From Pseudonocardia alaniniphila (GTDB lineage: Bacteria > Actinomycetota > Actinomycetes > Mycobacteriales > Pseudonocardiaceae), in assembly GCF_022524485.1 (NCBI RefSeq), contig NZ_JAKXMK010000037.1, positions 56,289 to 120,288 on the forward strand: 64,000 nt of DNA. Direction: 5' to 3'. A model generated the notes under the pieces. That model was not told the origin of the DNA and searched no databases. It worked only from the letters and a program-made list of their open reading frames with translations. Of this stretch, positions 34,042 through 41,842 are shown in pieces (position 1 is the stretch's first letter; each line of letters opens with the position of its first letter). The translations under genes were made by a program, and so were the position numbers.

Positions 34042-34824
34042 ATGTGGGCCGCTGACCCCGGCCTTGCGGCTGCGGGTGTGCTCGTCGTGCTGTGGGTGAT
34101 CGCCGCGGCGTTCATGGTGACGGGCCGCCGGCGGACGGACGGATGGTTGACCCGGCGTGGGCTCCTGGCGCCCGTGCTCTTCGGAAGTGGAGCCGCCGTT
34201 GCCATGCTTGCCGTCTACGCCGCCGTCGTTGACGCCGTGGAGGACGCATCCGAGGTGTCCAGGCTCGACGTACCGCTGCACTCCTGGTTTCTGACCCATC
34301 GGACGGGAGCACTCAGCACGCTGATGGAGGTCGTCAGCTCGGCAGGCGGCTCGGAAGGAATGGCGGTGCTCACGGCGGTTGCCGCGGGGCTGCTGCTGTG
34401 GTGGGGGCGCTGGGCCCACGCGCTGATCGTCGTGGTCGCGATGGGTGGCTCGGAGGCACTGGGCAACTGGTTCAAGGTCTTGTACGCGCGTGCCCGGCCG
34501 CCGGTGGCCGACCAGCTCGTCGTGACCGGTTCCTATGCTCTTCCGTCCGGCCACTCGCTCGGGTCGGCGGTGGTGCTCGGGATGCTGGCGGCGGTCGTGG
34601 TGCTGCTCGTGTCCGGCGTGGCTCGGCGCGCTGCTGTCGTGGGAGCCGCGGTGGCAGGCGTGCTGCTGATCGGGGTGAGCAGGCTCTACCTCGGGGTGCA
34701 CTGGCTGACCGACGTCCTGAGCGGCTACTTGCTGGGCGGGGCATGGCTCGCCGTCTGTGTCACGTCGCTGGTCCTCGCCGAGCGCAGGCACGCAGGCGGA
34801 GCGCGTCCCGCCCTGCCTGAGTGA
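34042..34824 (+). CDS. PAP2-family phosphatase, membrane bound
   Basis: A 260-residue protein with six predicted spans. The three-part phosphatase signature is K145-x6-R152-P153 (KVLYARARPP), PSGH at 168-171, and S213-R214-x5-H220-x3-D224 (SRLYLGVHWLTD). It dephosphorylates a lipid such as undecaprenyl or phosphatidyl-glycerol phosphate, with the active site on the outer face. CTGGAGG precedes the ATG. The convergent histidine kinase gene ends 9 bases away. Confidence 0.9.
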   Translation: MWAADPGLAAAGVLVVLWVIAAAFMVTGRRRTDGWLTRRGLLAPVLFGSGAAVAMLAVYAAVVDAVEDASEVSRLDVPLHSWFLTHRTGALSTLMEVVSSAGGSEGMAVLTAVAAGLLLWWGRWAHALIVVVAMGGSEALGNWFKVLYARARPPVADQLVVTGSYALPSGHSLGSAVVLGMLAAVVVLLVSGVARRAAVVGAAVAGVLLIGVSRLYLGVHWLTDVLSGYLLGGAWLAVCVTSLVLAERRHAGGARPALPE

Positions 34825-34833
34825 CGAGCCGGA

Positions 34834-36186
34834 TCAGCGGTAGGACGGCTCGGCTGCGGACTGCGGGGCTCCGGGATCGCGGTCGGCGGTGGGTAGCAGG
34901 AGGGTGAAGGTCGGGGGTGCGGGCTGGGTGAGCGCGAGCCGTCCGCCCTCGGCCTCGGCGAGGCTGCGGGCGAGCGCCAGCCCGATGCCGTGCCCGCTCG
35001 CCCGGCCGGAGCAGCGCTCGAACAGCTCGGTGATCGGAACCGCGATGCCCGTGCCCTGGTCGGAGACGTCGATGGCAACCGCGCCACCCGCGTCGCGGAC
35101 GGCGACCGAGACCACGCCGTCGCCGTGGCGCATGGCGTTGTCGATCAACACAGTGAGAACCTGGCGGACCGCTGCGGCCGACGCTGCGGCGACCGGTACC
35201 TGCGGCTCGACGTTCACCCGCATGTCCCGGCCCGCGTTGACCAGCGCAGGCCGCCAGTGCCGGTCGAGGTCGGTGAGGAGCTGGTCCGGGTCGAGCTCGG
35301 CGCGGTCGGTCCTGGTGTCGCGGGCGAGCGCCAGAAGGTCTTCGATCGTGCGCTGGAGCCCCTCGGCCGCGTTCACGGCGTCGGTCATCGCGACACGGGA
35401 GTCCTGGCGCGGGTCGTCGAGCGCGGACTCGAGGGTGAGCCGGAGCCCGGCGAGCGGGGTGCGGAGCTGGTGTGAGGCGTCGGTGGTGAAGGCGCGTTCG
35501 CGCGCGACGAGGTTGCCGAGCCGGTCGGCGGTGGTGTCCAGGTCCTCGCCGACGGAGTCGATCTCCTGAATGCCCACGCGGGGTGCGCGTGCGGTGAAGT
35601 CCCCGTCGCCCAGGCGGCGGGCGGCCTCGGAGAGCTGTTCGAGCGGGCCTGCGAGACGTCCCGCCTGGCGATGCGCCACCACCCGCACCGTGGCCACCGC
35701 GGTCGCGGCGAGAGCGAGCATGGCTCCCCACACCAGCGCGACCTGCCCGTAGACCTCGCCGGGTGAGCTGTACACCCGGATCGCTCCGGCGCGCGGGTCG
35801 TCGCCGATCACCTGGATGGCTACGGTGCCGTCGTCGTTGTCAGCGCCCGTGCCGGCGAGGGCTTCGGAGACCGACTTGTCGGCGACGGCGGGCCCGGTGC
35901 CGAGGATGCGGTGGCCGGATCGGTCGTAGAGAGCGACGTCCGCCTGTTCCGACGAGGTCGGTAGATGAGGAGCGTTGCCGCGGGCGAGATCCACGGCGAC
36001 GGTGAGGGCGGCGACGGTGGCGACCTGGTCCAGCTCGCTCTGCTCATCGTCGGCGAGGTAGCTGACGACGACCCCGGCCAGGGGCAACCCGAACAGCGCG
36101 ATCGCGAGTACTGCTGCGGCGATGGTGAGGACGATGATCCGCTTCCGCACGGGCGTTCGGCCTCCGGGGGTGTTCGGGTGGCGCAT
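34834..36186 (-). CDS. Sensor histidine kinase with HAMP domain
   Basis: A 450-residue kinase: first span about residues 18-44, an extracytoplasmic sensor domain (50-145), second span (about 148-170), HAMP (172-225), DHp with phospho-His239 (DASHQLRTPLAGLRL), and an HATPase with N box IDNAMRHGDG, G1 DVSDQGTGI and G2 GHGIGLALAR. GTG at codon 13 is an alternative start. It is the partner of the OmpR-type regulator at 36484-37188 in the same direction. Confidence 0.9.
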   Translation of the reverse strand: MRHPNTPGGRTPVRKRIIVLTIAAAVLAIALFGLPLAGVVVSYLADDEQSELDQVATVAALTVAVDLARGNAPHLPTSSEQADVALYDRSGHRILGTGPAVADKSVSEALAGTGADNDDGTVAIQVIGDDPRAGAIRVYSSPGEVYGQVALVWGAMLALAATAVATVRVVAHRQAGRLAGPLEQLSEAARRLGDGDFTARAPRVGIQEIDSVGEDLDTTADRLGNLVARERAFTTDASHQLRTPLAGLRLTLESALDDPRQDSRVAMTDAVNAAEGLQRTIEDLLALARDTRTDRAELDPDQLLTDLDRHWRPALVNAGRDMRVNVEPQVPVAAASAAAVRQVLTVLIDNAMRHGDGVVSVAVRDAGGAVAIDVSDQGTGIAVPITELFERCSGRASGHGIGLALARSLAEAEGGRLALTQPAPPTFTLLLPTADRDPGAPQSAAEPSYR

Positions 36187-36204
36187 ATGGCCTGCGGGAC
36201 CCGG

Positions 36205-36321
36205 TCAGTGAGGACTCAGCGGGTCGACGGAGTGCAGCGCGGCGACCAGCAGCACGGCGGCTGCAGCCGCGAACAACACGATATGCAGGGCAGCGCGCAG
36301 GTAGGCCGCTCGATCGGACAC
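36205..36321 (-). CDS. Possible 38-residue single-span membrane peptide
   Basis: GTG 36321 to TGA 36205-36207 on the same strand as the two-component genes, between the response regulator (ending 36484) and the kinase (starting 36186). The peptide begins VSDRAAYLRAALH, has a hydrophobic stretch IVLFAAAAAVLLVAAL (one span), and ends HSVDPLSPH. It would be the right size for a small regulator of the kinase. The ribosome-binding site is weak, and GC-rich DNA readily produces Ala-rich frames, so confidence is limited. Confidence 0.35.
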   Translation of the reverse strand: MSDRAAYLRAALHIVLFAAAAAVLLVAALHSVDPLSPH

Positions 36322-36483
36322 GTCACGCCCCGGTCTGGTGAGAGGACTCGCCGTGCTGCGCCGTTGTGGGTGCCGCAATCGCGCACAGCTCGATGACCTG
36401 CACTGACGAGACGCTACTGGCCTGCAGGTTCAGGTCGCCCTCCAAGCAGGCAAGCAGTCGGCAAAATCAGAGCCGTTCCCGGA

Positions 36484-37188
36484 TCAGGACGTGGGCGGCG
36501 CGTCGAGCCGGTACCCGTGTCCGCGCAGCGTCACGATCATCGGGACGTTCGCGGCCTCGGGCGCAGTGGACAGGTGGCGGCGCAGCGCCGCCATGTGCAC
36601 GTCGAGCGTCTTGGTGGAGCCCACCCAATGTTCGTCCCAGACGTCGGACATCAGCGTGTCCCGACTCACCGCGACACCCGGCTGGGCCGTGAGCCTGGCG
36701 AGCAGCTCGAATTCCTTGGCGCGCAGCGGCAGGTCGCGACCGGCGAGGGTGACGCGGCGCCCGGCGGCGTCGACGACGAGATCACCCAGCCGGGTCGGGC
36801 CGCTGACTTCGGCGTGCGCGATCGACTCCCCGCGGCGCAGGTGCGCGCGGATACGGGCGTGCAGTTCGGCGAGCCGCACGGGTTTGGTCAGGTAGTCGTC
36901 GGCACCGGCTTCGAGGCCGATGATCACGTCCATCTCCTCATCACGCGCGGTCAGCATGACGATGACGGTGTCGGCCTGCGCGGTGCGCAGTTCCCTGCAG
37001 ACCGCGAGGCCGTCCAGGTCCGGTAGGCCCAGGTCGAGCAGGACGAGATCGAAGCTGCTCCGCCCGGCTTCGCGCAGCGCCCCTTTCCCGGTCGGCATCA
37101 AGCTGACCTCATGGGCGTGCGCGGTCAGGCTCCTCTGGAGTGCCCGGCCGATCATCTCGTCGTCCTCCACCACAAGCAGTCGTGCCAT
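36484..37188 (-). CDS. OmpR-family response regulator
   Basis: A 234-residue regulator: receiver domain with acidic pocket VVEDDE, phospho-Asp52 in LVLLDLGLPDLDG, TARDEEMD and the conserved Lys in LTKPV; then a winged-helix Trans_reg_C domain (RDLPLRAKEFELLARL, WVGSTKTLDVHMAALRRHL). A pair of phased direct repeats at 37247-37265 upstream could be its own binding site. Confidence 0.9.
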   Translation of the reverse strand: MARLLVVEDDEMIGRALQRSLTAHAHEVSLMPTGKGALREAGRSSFDLVLLDLGLPDLDGLAVCRELRTAQADTVIVMLTARDEEMDVIIGLEAGADDYLTKPVRLAELHARIRAHLRRGESIAHAEVSGPTRLGDLVVDAAGRRVTLAGRDLPLRAKEFELLARLTAQPGVAVSRDTLMSDVWDEHWVGSTKTLDVHMAALRRHLSTAPEAANVPMIVTLRGHGYRLDAPPTS

Positions 37189-37548
37189 ACAGCGAGCCTA
37201 ACCACGGCAATCGCAGGACCGGGCGTCTCGGCAACTCGACCGAATTGCTTGCCCAGTGCTTACCCGCGTTTGGCCGGGCCGATAGTCGTGACTTCTGGCG
37301 CAGGCCGCCGGGTGGGTAATTGTGCTGGATCTAGCCTGCCGATACCGTTGCCTTGCCCGCTCCTAACGTCGGGCCACTAGCTTCGATATCGCAGTCGGGT
37401 CAGGCCCGCACTGATTCCGGACGTCATTTGCGAGGCGAGTTCCTTCGGCCACCGCTTGTCCGACCCGCTGACGTGGTGAGTGAACACGCCGTGCCGTCAT
37501 GTTCCGTGTGGGCGAAAAAATGAGAACGGGTGAGCATGGGAGTAATAC
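37189..37548. other. Regulatory gap between response regulator and COG4705 gene
   Basis: 360 bases without a gene between divergent genes. It holds the OmpR-type direct repeats at 37247-37265. Nothing else is supportable. Confidence 0.4.
37247..37265. promoter_or_regulatory. Phased direct repeats GCTTGCCC-N3-GCTTACCC
   Basis: Two 8-base units with an 11-bp period lie 59 bp upstream of the response-regulator start. OmpR/PhoB-type regulators bind tandem direct repeats of about 10-11 bp period, so this is a plausible autoregulatory site, possibly also serving the divergent COG4705 gene. Confidence 0.45.
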
Positions 37549-38358
37549 GTGGGTATCAACGTGTGTCAACCGGAGTCGTTCGTGGCGAAACTGCCGCTCA
37601 TCACCGCCCTGTTCTGGGTGATGAAGATCCTGGCCACCACGCTCGGTGAGACCGGCGGCGACGTCATCGGACAGACCCTCGACCTGGGCTACCTGGCCGG
37701 CATCGGCATCTTCGTCGGCTTCCTCGTGATCGTGCTGGCACTCCAGCTGCGGGTGCGCACCTTCCACCCGGTCCTGTTCTGGGCGGTGATTCTGGCCACC
37801 AGCCTGGTCGGCACCGAGATCTCCGACTACATCAACGACACCCTCGGACTCGGTTACGGCACAGGTGCGCTCATCCTGATCGCCGCCCTGGTCGTGGTGC
37901 TGGTGGTGTGGCGGTTCGTCGGCGACACGATGCAGGTTGAGCGAATCGAGTCCCGCAAGGATGAGTCGCTCTACTGGATCGCCACCCTCATCTCCAACAC
38001 CCTCGGCACCTCGACCGGCGACTACCTGGCCCACGACAACAGCGGCCTTGGTGCCGGGTACATCACCAGCACGGTCATCATCAGCGCTGCGCTGCTGGTA
38101 CTGCTCGGCGCCCACTACCTCACGCCGATCTCCGGCACCCTGATCTTCTGGGTCGCCTACGTGCTCACCCGCCCGCTCGGCGCCAACGCCGGCAACACCC
38201 TGAGCAAAGCGCAGGACCAGGGCGGCCTCGGCATCGGCACGTACGGAGCGTCCGCCGTGCTGCTCGGGCTCCTGGTGATATGCCTGTGCTATCAGATCCT
38301 CACCCGGCGCCGGCAAACCCGAATACTGGACGAGGCCGGCTCGCCGCAGACCGCGTGA
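37549..38358 (+). CDS. COG4705-like membrane protein with four internal repeats
   Basis: A 269-residue protein with about eight spans in four repeated units, each starting with a short polar motif before a helix pair: TLGETGGDVI, LVGTEISDYI, TLGTSTGDYLA and PLGANAGNTL. GTG 37549 has GGGAG 7 bases upstream. This is the COG4705 uncharacterised membrane-anchored family. The Gly-Asp/Asn motifs repeated within the membrane could form an ion or metal pathway; this is inference. It lies divergent from the two-component system and may be its target. Confidence 0.75.
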   Translation: MGINVCQPESFVAKLPLITALFWVMKILATTLGETGGDVIGQTLDLGYLAGIGIFVGFLVIVLALQLRVRTFHPVLFWAVILATSLVGTEISDYINDTLGLGYGTGALILIAALVVVLVVWRFVGDTMQVERIESRKDESLYWIATLISNTLGTSTGDYLAHDNSGLGAGYITSTVIISAALLVLLGAHYLTPISGTLIFWVAYVLTRPLGANAGNTLSKAQDQGGLGIGTYGASAVLLGLLVICLCYQILTRRRQTRILDEAGSPQTA

Positions 38359-38414
38359 CCGCGGAGATGATCGCCGCTCACTTCGATGAGTTGAGGCGAA
38401 CCGAGATGTGCGTC

Positions 38415-39167
38415 TCAACCGTCCTGCGCGGAGGTGTCCTCGGACCCATCGCGCAAGTTCTTCAGGAAACGTCGCACCGCAAGCACCGCGCCCCCAAGTC
38501 CCGCCGCGATCAGAGCGATCTTGTCCCAGTTGGTGTCCCACCACAGGTAGACGTTCTGCAGGAACGTCGAGGTGACCTGGAGGTCTGTTTCGAGCATGAC
38601 TACCTGGGACGCGGGTGAATCGCCTGCCGGTAGGACATAGCCGCCACCAACAACCGCGACTGCAGGCCGGAGCTCGAGCCTCAGGGTGTGGTCGCCGGGC
38701 TTCTTCCCAGTGACCGTCCACGCCCACTGAAGCTTGCCTGTCTCATCGAACTCCTGCAACAGCCAGTCGCTCTTGTCGACTTCTGCAGCGCTGGTGGTGC
38801 TCACGAGCCGTGCGCCGAGGCCGCATCGCACCTCCAGCGGGACGTCGGAATACGACACGTCGTCGGGGAGGCGCTCGCGAAGCTGAGATCCGCCGCTGAC
38901 ATCAATTCCAGCGATATAGCTGACAGATTCGTCCAGCTCGACACTGAGTTTCTCGGGATAGAGCGCCTGGCCTCTCTGCCAGCTGTCGACATTCTGTTGG
39001 CACTGCTCAACGAATTCACTCAGTGCGTGACTATCCGACCTCGGCCGTGCATCGGGGTCTGCCGGATATGAAGGTGCAGCGCCGCAAGCGACGACTCCGA
39101 ATAGCACGATGCAAGCCAGCAAGAACAGTCCGGCAACGGTTGCCCGCGCCGACCTTCTCAGCCTCAT
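38415..39167 (-). CDS. Putative lipoprotein with C-terminal membrane anchor
   Basis: A 250-residue protein. The N-terminus is a signal with a lipobox-like FGVVAC (Cys28); the extracellular part has a beta-rich middle and the C-terminus carries a second hydrophobic segment (about 213-232, KIALIAAGLGGAVLAVRRFL) with a basic end. The repeated LQVTSTFLQNVYLWWDTNWD segment precedes that anchor. No family is recognised. It faces the COG4705 gene tail to tail. Confidence 0.6.
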   Translation of the reverse strand: MRLRRSARATVAGLFLLACIVLFGVVACGAAPSYPADPDARPRSDSHALSEFVEQCQQNVDSWQRGQALYPEKLSVELDESVSYIAGIDVSGGSQLRERLPDDVSYSDVPLEVRCGLGARLVSTTSAAEVDKSDWLLQEFDETGKLQWAWTVTGKKPGDHTLRLELRPAVAVVGGGYVLPAGDSPASQVVMLETDLQVTSTFLQNVYLWWDTNWDKIALIAAGLGGAVLAVRRFLKNLRDGSEDTSAQDG

Positions 39168-39745
39168 AGCAGGCGCCCCCTCGCGTTATGCGGAGAGTAC
39201 CGGCCTCGTTACTTCTGGGCCATGCAGGTTGACGTGCGGGCTTCGACACGGACTCTTGTCTGTGAGTACGACTGCACGGAGGACGCGCGGCTCGTCCTCG
39301 GTGCGGCGCCGCGGCTCGGCCGGCCGGACGTGGACGGTTGGCCCTTCGGGGATGACTGTCCGACGCGACGAGCGGCGCAGGCCGTTCAGGTCGACCGGGG
39401 TCGCGCACCCTGACCCTGACCGGCAGGTCTTCCACGATATCGACCATCGTGCGGATGGGGTCGCCATCCAGGACGTGATCGGCGGGACGCTCCGTGGAGG
39501 CTCGCGCCCCGTCGTACAGCGGCTGACGTCAACGTCGGCCGGGAGGCGGGCGGGTCGGCGGCGGCTCGGTCTCCGGTTTCGCCGACTTGGCGCGTCGCCG
39601 CGGTGGCAATGCCGGGCAGCGGCAGGTTGTCGGCGAGGCTTCGGGTGTGGTTTCGCGGTGCGGGAGTCGGTTGCCGACGCGTTGCAGCTGTAGGCCGATG
39701 TCGCGGTTGCCGTCGTTGCGGCCCGGGGGCACGCACCTTGCTGGC
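39168..39745. other. Unassigned stretch, likely decayed
   Basis: About 580 bases in which frames on both strands are open but no family or ribosome-binding site is seen. A minus-strand stretch near 39400-39480 (HVLDGDPIRTMVDIVEDLPV) looks protein-like and may be a remnant. Nothing here can be called a gene. Confidence 0.3.
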
Positions 39746-39907
39746 TCAGGTCCGCTCGAAGGTGAGGTCGAAGTCCTTGCGCCATGTCTTGCCGGCGTCC
39801 TCGGAAGCCTCCCAGCAGCCGCGGATTCGGTCCGTCTCGACGCCGGCGATGAAACGCTGGTGAAGGTCGGGGTCCTTGCGAGCCATGGTCTCGGCATCGT
39901 CTTTCAT
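39746..39907 (-). pseudogene. 53-codon fragment, end of a conserved protein
   Basis: ATG 39907 to TGA 39746-39748 encodes a compact, protein-like sequence (KDPDLHQRFIAGVETDRIRG then CWEASEDAGKTWRKDFDL) that resembles the C-terminal end of a longer protein with a tail of the type GWRKDFDLTFER. There is no ribosome-binding site and the sequence upstream is not continuous with it, so it is more likely a relic than a complete small gene. Confidence 0.35.
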
Positions 39908-39989
39908 CGAGCTCGGCGGTAGTTGGCGAGGGGGCTGTCGGGCCTGCTGCTTCGCGCCGTGGTTGTGGACGATCGTTGCGGGTGGCGCG

Positions 39990-40733
39990 TCAGTGCCCGA
40001 GGCTCTGGGCAGCCTCGGAGAGGATCTCGGTGACGACGTCCGGCCGGGTGATCAGTGGTGCGTGGTCGACCTTGTGGATACGGGTGCTGGCGTTACTGCG
40101 TTCGGCCATGAACCTCTGGGTGTCGGGGTTGATCATTCGGTCGTCATCGGCGATGAGGAACCATGTGGGCACGTCTTTCCACCGGGGTCTTGGAACCGGC
40201 TCCTGGATGCACGCGACGGCGATGGGGCGCTGGACCGCGGCCAGCACGGCATGTTCTTCGGCAGTTGCATGCTGTGCGAATGCCGCCGCAAAGGCGCTGG
40301 TGGGAAGCCAGATCCAGCCGTCGCCGTCGGGTTTGAGCTCTGGTGCCTGCGGATGCGAGGGGTCGCGGTAGAAGACGTCGGCGACGGTTTCGCCCTCGTC
40401 GGGAGCCAAGGCGGCGACGTAGACCAGTGCCTGAACGCGCGGGTGACTCGTTGCGCCGATGACACCGCCCGCGTAGGCGTGGTCGGCAAGGACGACGGGT
40501 CCTTCGGTTCGGTCGATGGCTCGCGTAACCGCGTTCACGTCGTCGTCGAGCGAGGTCAACGGGATGGGTGCTGCGGTGACCGCGACTCCGGATTGCTGAA
40601 GATCATGAATAACTCGACTCCAGCTCGACCCATCGGCCCACGCCCCGTGGACCAGAACGACAGTGGGAATATTTGTACTGTTCGAATGTGGATTCACCTC
40701 CAGAATGCTGGCACGTCGCCATACATGGGTCAA
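39990..40733 (-). CDS. Alpha/beta-hydrolase-fold protein lacking the Ser nucleophile
   Basis: A 247-residue protein sharing the opening TVVLVHGAWADGSSWSRVI with the secreted hydrolase at 244-1107, but with no signal peptide. The nucleophile elbow reads ADHAYAGG, so Ala86 replaces the catalytic Ser of GHSYGG. The probable acid (IADDDRMI) and His (KVDHAPLITR) regions remain. It may be non-hydrolytic, for example a binding or lyase-like protein. The start is uncertain; a GTG at codon 13 is possible. Confidence 0.83.
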   Translation of the reverse strand: MTHVWRRASILEVNPHSNSTNIPTVVLVHGAWADGSSWSRVIHDLQQSGVAVTAAPIPLTSLDDDVNAVTRAIDRTEGPVVLADHAYAGGVIGATSHPRVQALVYVAALAPDEGETVADVFYRDPSHPQAPELKPDGDGWIWLPTSAFAAAFAQHATAEEHAVLAAVQRPIAVACIQEPVPRPRWKDVPTWFLIADDDRMINPDTQRFMAERSNASTRIHKVDHAPLITRPDVVTEILSEAAQSLGH

Positions 40734-41213
40734 CGCTTTCGCTCGTGACCATCAGGCGCCCGTCTGGCGAGGGCTTCCTCAGGGTGTAGTCGGAGGGCCC
40801 AGTGGCCTTCCCCCCATCCTTTACCCTGTTGCCGACATAGCCGGCGGATAGGTGCGTTCGCACGTCGTTGTTCCCGGCCGCGCCGCCGCCGCGCCAGCGG
40901 CGATGCTGCCAGTGGCCGCGGCGCTTTCCCGCCGGGCCGAGGCCGAGGGGTCCTCGACCCGGCCCGGCACCTTCGCCGGAGCCGCGACGAGGATCTGTCG
41001 GGCGGCTACCTCGGACGTGCCGCCCGTGACGGCGTTGCTGTACAACTTCGGCGCCGAACGCGGCAACGGACTTGCCCGGAAATCGACATCACCTGCGGCG
41101 TCTACGTCGTCGCCTTGGCTCTCGAATCTCACCAGCCCCGGTCCTGCAACCGCCTGATCGGGCGTTGACTTGTCATTTCGGAGTTCCGAGAGAAGTGCGA
41201 CGGCTCGTCGTGA
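40734..41213. other. Intergenic region without an assignable gene
   Basis: 480 bases. Frames of about 100 codons on both strands lack start signals and recognisable motifs. The Ala-rich plus-strand frame at 40852-41157 is probably fortuitous. Confidence 0.35.
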
Positions 41214-41681
41214 TCAGGCGGTGCGGTGTCGCGCGGCCATGATGGCCTCGCCGAGGGTCCACACGGAAGCGCCGAGCAGAACCAGGTCCTTGATGAGGAA
41301 TTGACCGGTCATGGACAGCGCCGGCGCATCGATCCCTGGGGTGCTGAACAGGAAGCTCAGGGTGGCGAGGAACAGCAGAACCGCCACGGCGCTGCCGACC
41401 GCGGAAGCCCGAGGAAGCCAGGGGCGCAGTGCGATCAGCACCGCGGCCACGATCTCGACGGTCCCGAGCGCTCCGGAGAGCGTCTGGGTGTCGAGGATGT
41501 CGTAGAGCCAGCTCTGGTACGGGCTATGAGCGATGAGTGGCATGATTGCCGTTGCCTCGTTGCTGGTGTATTTCAGGGCGCCGATCCACGCGATCACCAC
41601 GGCGAGTCCGTAGCGGAGGATTGTGGATCCGATGACGCTGATCCGCTGATCGATGGGCGTGATCGAAAGCGTGGTAGCCAT
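41214..41681 (-). CDS. DUF417 (RclC/YkgB-like) membrane protein
   Basis: A 155-residue protein with four spans. RYGLAVVIAWIGALKYTSNEA and IMPLIAHSPYQSWLYDIL near the start match the DUF417 family, of which Escherichia coli RclC (YkgB) of the reactive-chlorine resistance locus is the best-known member. AAAGGAA is 11 bases upstream of the ATG. It is the last gene of a minus-strand set after a repeat membrane protein and an NDH-2 fusion, separated from them by 160 bases. A role in oxidant defence is inferred from family and neighbours. Confidence 0.78.
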   Translation of the reverse strand: MATTLSITPIDQRISVIGSTILRYGLAVVIAWIGALKYTSNEATAIMPLIAHSPYQSWLYDILDTQTLSGALGTVEIVAAVLIALRPWLPRASAVGSAVAVLLFLATLSFLFSTPGIDAPALSMTGQFLIKDLVLLGASVWTLGEAIMAARHRTA

Positions 41682-41842
41682 GATGGAATCGGTTCCTTTC
41701 AGGGTGATTGGTGATCGACTCGAACTGTCCAACGGGGCCTGCACGCGGATAATTTCTGTCGCCGTCCCTGAAAGTGTTACGGAGAGCTGACGGGCTGGTT
41801 TCCCCGGTCGGTGTGGTGAGTGGGGTGACCGGGTCCAATCGA

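Noticed and set aside
40852..41157. Ala/Ser-rich 101-codon plus-strand frame
   Set aside because: No start signal; composition typical of chance frames in GC-rich DNA.
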